Assembly: GCA_017530275.1 (NCBI GenBank)
Contig: JAFXMP010000227.1
Location: 1 to 14,255 of the forward strand
Source: Clostridia bacterium
GTDB lineage: Bacteria; Bacillota_A; Clostridia; Christensenellales; Aristaeellaceae
Reading direction: 5' to 3'
Length of the DNA stretch: 14,255 bases
Positions 12,544 to 14,255 of this stretch are shown piece after piece. A program made the translations under genes and the position numbers. Under the pieces are notes generated by a model. That model had not been told where the DNA came from, searched no databases, and was given only the letters and a program-made list of their open reading frames with translations. The number at the start of each line of letters is the position of its first letter. Position 1 is the first letter of the stretch.

Positions 12544-14148
12544 ATGGAAAAAGCGGATATCCTGATTCGCGGCGCAACGGTGATCGACGGAACGGGACGG
12601 CCTGGGTTCCAGGGGGATATTGCCATAGGCGGCAGCAGAATTCTGGCCGTGGGGGATTGTTCCGGTCTGCGGGGACGGGAGGAAATCGACGCGGAGGGCC
12701 TTACCGCCGCGCCGGGCTTCATCGACGCCCACGCCCATTCGGATACCATGTTTGTGAAGGACGCAAGCGGCGCGTCCAAGCTGTACCAGGGGATCACCAC
12801 CGAGATATCGGGCAACTGCGGGGCCAGCCCCTTTCCCAAGCCGGAAGGAAACGAAAACCCCTGGCGCTTCGCGTCCTACGCGGATTTCCTTCAGGCCTTC
12901 GATGAACGGGACAGCCGCATGGCGGTAAACCAGGCGATGCTCGCGGGCCACGGCAGCCTGCGGGAAAGCGTGGTGGGGGAGAGCGCCCGCCCGGCCACTT
13001 CGGCGGAAATGGTACGCATGAAGGCCCTGCTGCGGCGCGATTTGGAAGCCGGGGCCTTGGGCATGTCCCTGGGCCTGGAATACGCGCCGGGGTGCTTCGC
13101 CGGACAGGAGGAATTAAACGCCCTGGGCGCGGTGGTCAAAGAGGCGGGGGGCCTCGTCACCTGCCATATGCGCAGCGAGGGCCTGCGCATCTTCGACGCC
13201 ATCGAAGAATTGGCTCAGGTGGGCCGCGTTTCCGGCGTTCACGTGCACATTTCCCATATCAAGCTGGACCACTACAGCGTCCACGGCCAGGCCCCGGCGG
13301 TGTGGGAACACATTGAAAAACTGCGTCAGGAAGGCATCCACATCACCGCGGACGTTTACCCTTACACCGCTTCCGCCACTTCTCTCACCATCCGCTGCCC
13401 CCGGTGGAGTATGGACGGCGGGGAAGAAGCGCTGCTGGGCTTCCTGGCGGGAGACAGGCGGCGGGAAGTCGTGGAGGGCATCCGAAGCCATTATTTCAAC
13501 GCCCAGCGGGCGGAGACCTGTCTGTTCAGCGACGGCGGCCTGTGGCCGGAAATCGTTGGCAAAACCCTGCGCTTCGTGGCGGAAGAAATGCTGCATACCG
13601 ATGATTACGCCGAAGCGGCGGCTATCGTGCTGGAGCGCACCAAAGCCCGGGCCAAGGGCGTGTTCTTCGTTATGAGCGAGGAAGACATGCTGTACTTCCT
13701 TTCAAAAGACGTTTGCATCGGCTCGGACGGCTACGCCCTGCCCGCCGATCCGGAAAAAGTGGGATCCCTGCCGCACCCTCGCTCCTACGGCTCCATTGCG
13801 GAGTTTTTGCGGCTGGCGCGGGAGAAAAACATCTGCTCCTTGGAGGAAGCGGTGCGCCGGGTCACGTCCAAACCGGCGGACACCTTCGGCCTTACAGACC
13901 GGGGCCGCGTCGCCCCCGGTATGGCCGCCGATTTGACGATATTCGATCCCGCCGCCATCGCGCCGCGGGCCACTTATTTGAACCCCATTCAGACGGCACA
14001 GGGGGTGCATTGGGTAATCGTTAATGGCAAAATCGCCCTGCGGGAGGGCAGGCAGACCGAGGAACGGGCGGGACGATTCCTGACGCGGGGCTTGAGCAAA
14101 AGGATGTTTCAGGAACACTTTAAGCCAGAGCTGAGAGTTAAGAGTTGA
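12544..14148 (+). CDS. N-acyl-D-amino-acid deacylase family amidohydrolase
   Basis: This enzyme probably removes the acyl group from N-acyl-D-amino acids in the cytoplasm, using a metal in an amidohydrolase TIM barrel. Numbered from ATG 12544 (534 residues), it has a small beta-sandwich at each end and the barrel between. Visible ligands are PGFIDAHAHSD (His63, His65), SGNCG (Cys92), CHMRSEG (His208), HISHIK (His238) and IGSDG (Asp395, the probable catalytic Asp), followed by HPRSYGS, all as in D-aminoacylases. No signal peptide is seen. Related members act on dihydropyrimidines or act as dipeptidases, so the substrate is not fixed, but the Cys ligand and HPRxYG favour the D-aminoacylase group. 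It is divergent from maf with its own promoter. The last five residues (LRVKS) and the stop codon fall in the heptad repeat, so the natural end may once have been different. Confidence 0.9.
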   Translation: MEKADILIRGATVIDGTGRPGFQGDIAIGGSRILAVGDCSGLRGREEIDAEGLTAAPGFIDAHAHSDTMFVKDASGASKLYQGITTEISGNCGASPFPKPEGNENPWRFASYADFLQAFDERDSRMAVNQAMLAGHGSLRESVVGESARPATSAEMVRMKALLRRDLEAGALGMSLGLEYAPGCFAGQEELNALGAVVKEAGGLVTCHMRSEGLRIFDAIEELAQVGRVSGVHVHISHIKLDHYSVHGQAPAVWEHIEKLRQEGIHITADVYPYTASATSLTIRCPRWSMDGGEEALLGFLAGDRRREVVEGIRSHYFNAQRAETCLFSDGGLWPEIVGKTLRFVAEEMLHTDDYAEAAAIVLERTKARAKGVFFVMSEEDMLYFLSKDVCIGSDGYALPADPEKVGSLPHPRSYGSIAEFLRLAREKNICSLEEAVRRVTSKPADTFGLTDRGRVAPGMAADLTIFDPAAIAPRATYLNPIQTAQGVHWVIVNGKIALREGRQTEERAGRFLTRGLSKRMFQEHFKPELRVKS

Positions 14149-14204
14149 GAGTTGAAAGTTGAAAGTTGAAAGTTGAGAGAAAGTTGAAAGTTGAGAATTG
14201 AGAT
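14133..14204 (+). repeat. Tandem heptad repeat at the end of the deacylase gene
   Basis: About ten units of 7 bases follow the consensus RARAGTT (mostly GAAAGTT and GAGAGTT), with one 4-base partial unit (GAGA) at 14175-14178 and a variant GAGAATT at 14193-14199. It starts inside the coding sequence and supplies the TGA stop. No hairpin or T-run is present, so it is not an intrinsic terminator. The remaining bases to 14255 hold nothing recognisable. Confidence 0.85.
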
Positions 14205-14255
14205 GATATAGCGTTTATCACAGGAGAATCCAATTTGATGGACTAAATAAATCTC

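Noticed and set aside
14133..14204. A CRISPR array
   Set aside because: The units are 7 bases with no spacers; it is a simple tandem repeat.

Overview
This high-GC window (roughly 60 % by eye) reads as a chromosomal segment of a rod-shaped Bacillota, most likely a Clostridia member of the gut type. The main reason is the gene order maf-mreB-mreC-mreD-mrdA-minD-rodA, a Clostridia-style arrangement of the cell-elongation genes. The flanking glycoside hydrolase and D-amino-acid deacylase fit a gut anaerobe. The taxon is an inference; there is no rRNA or other marker here. No mobile element, CRISPR array, tRNA, rRNA or phage gene was seen, and I see no wholly new system.

Layout. Bases 2-2500 (+) hold the 3' part of a family 2 glycoside hydrolase that begins outside the window. 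It runs tail to tail into a LysR-type regulator (2449-3402, -). The two coding regions overlap by 52 bases, and a terminator-like hairpin for the hydrolase lies inside the lysR coding sequence. From 12228 down to 3455 everything is on the minus strand: maf, mreB, mreC, mreD, mrdA (PBP2), minD, rodA. Most of these genes are 4-bp overlapped or a few bases apart and look like one operon read from an extended -10 promoter near 12325-12333. The one clear break is a 155-base gap between mrdA and minD. Bases 12229-12543 form a divergent control region. A D-aminoacylase-type amidohydrolase (12544-14148, +) follows, and its last codons and stop codon lie in a 7-base tandem repeat.

How the genes work together. 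MreB, MreC, MreD, RodA and PBP2 form the elongasome: RodA polymerises glycan strands, PBP2 crosslinks them, MreC and MreD couple these enzymes to MreB filaments. MinD is a division-site ATPase, but the usual partners MinC and MinE are not in the cluster. Maf is a house-cleaning nucleotide pyrophosphatase often found beside mreB.

Most worth a second look: the MreB carries Lys where the family's ATP-hydrolysis Glu normally sits; minC and minE are missing exactly where they would be expected, with a repeat-like remnant in the minC position; PBP2 has an extra helical segment between its catalytic motifs; MreC has long low-complexity tails on both sides of the membrane; and the same heptad repeat family occurs at two places in the window.
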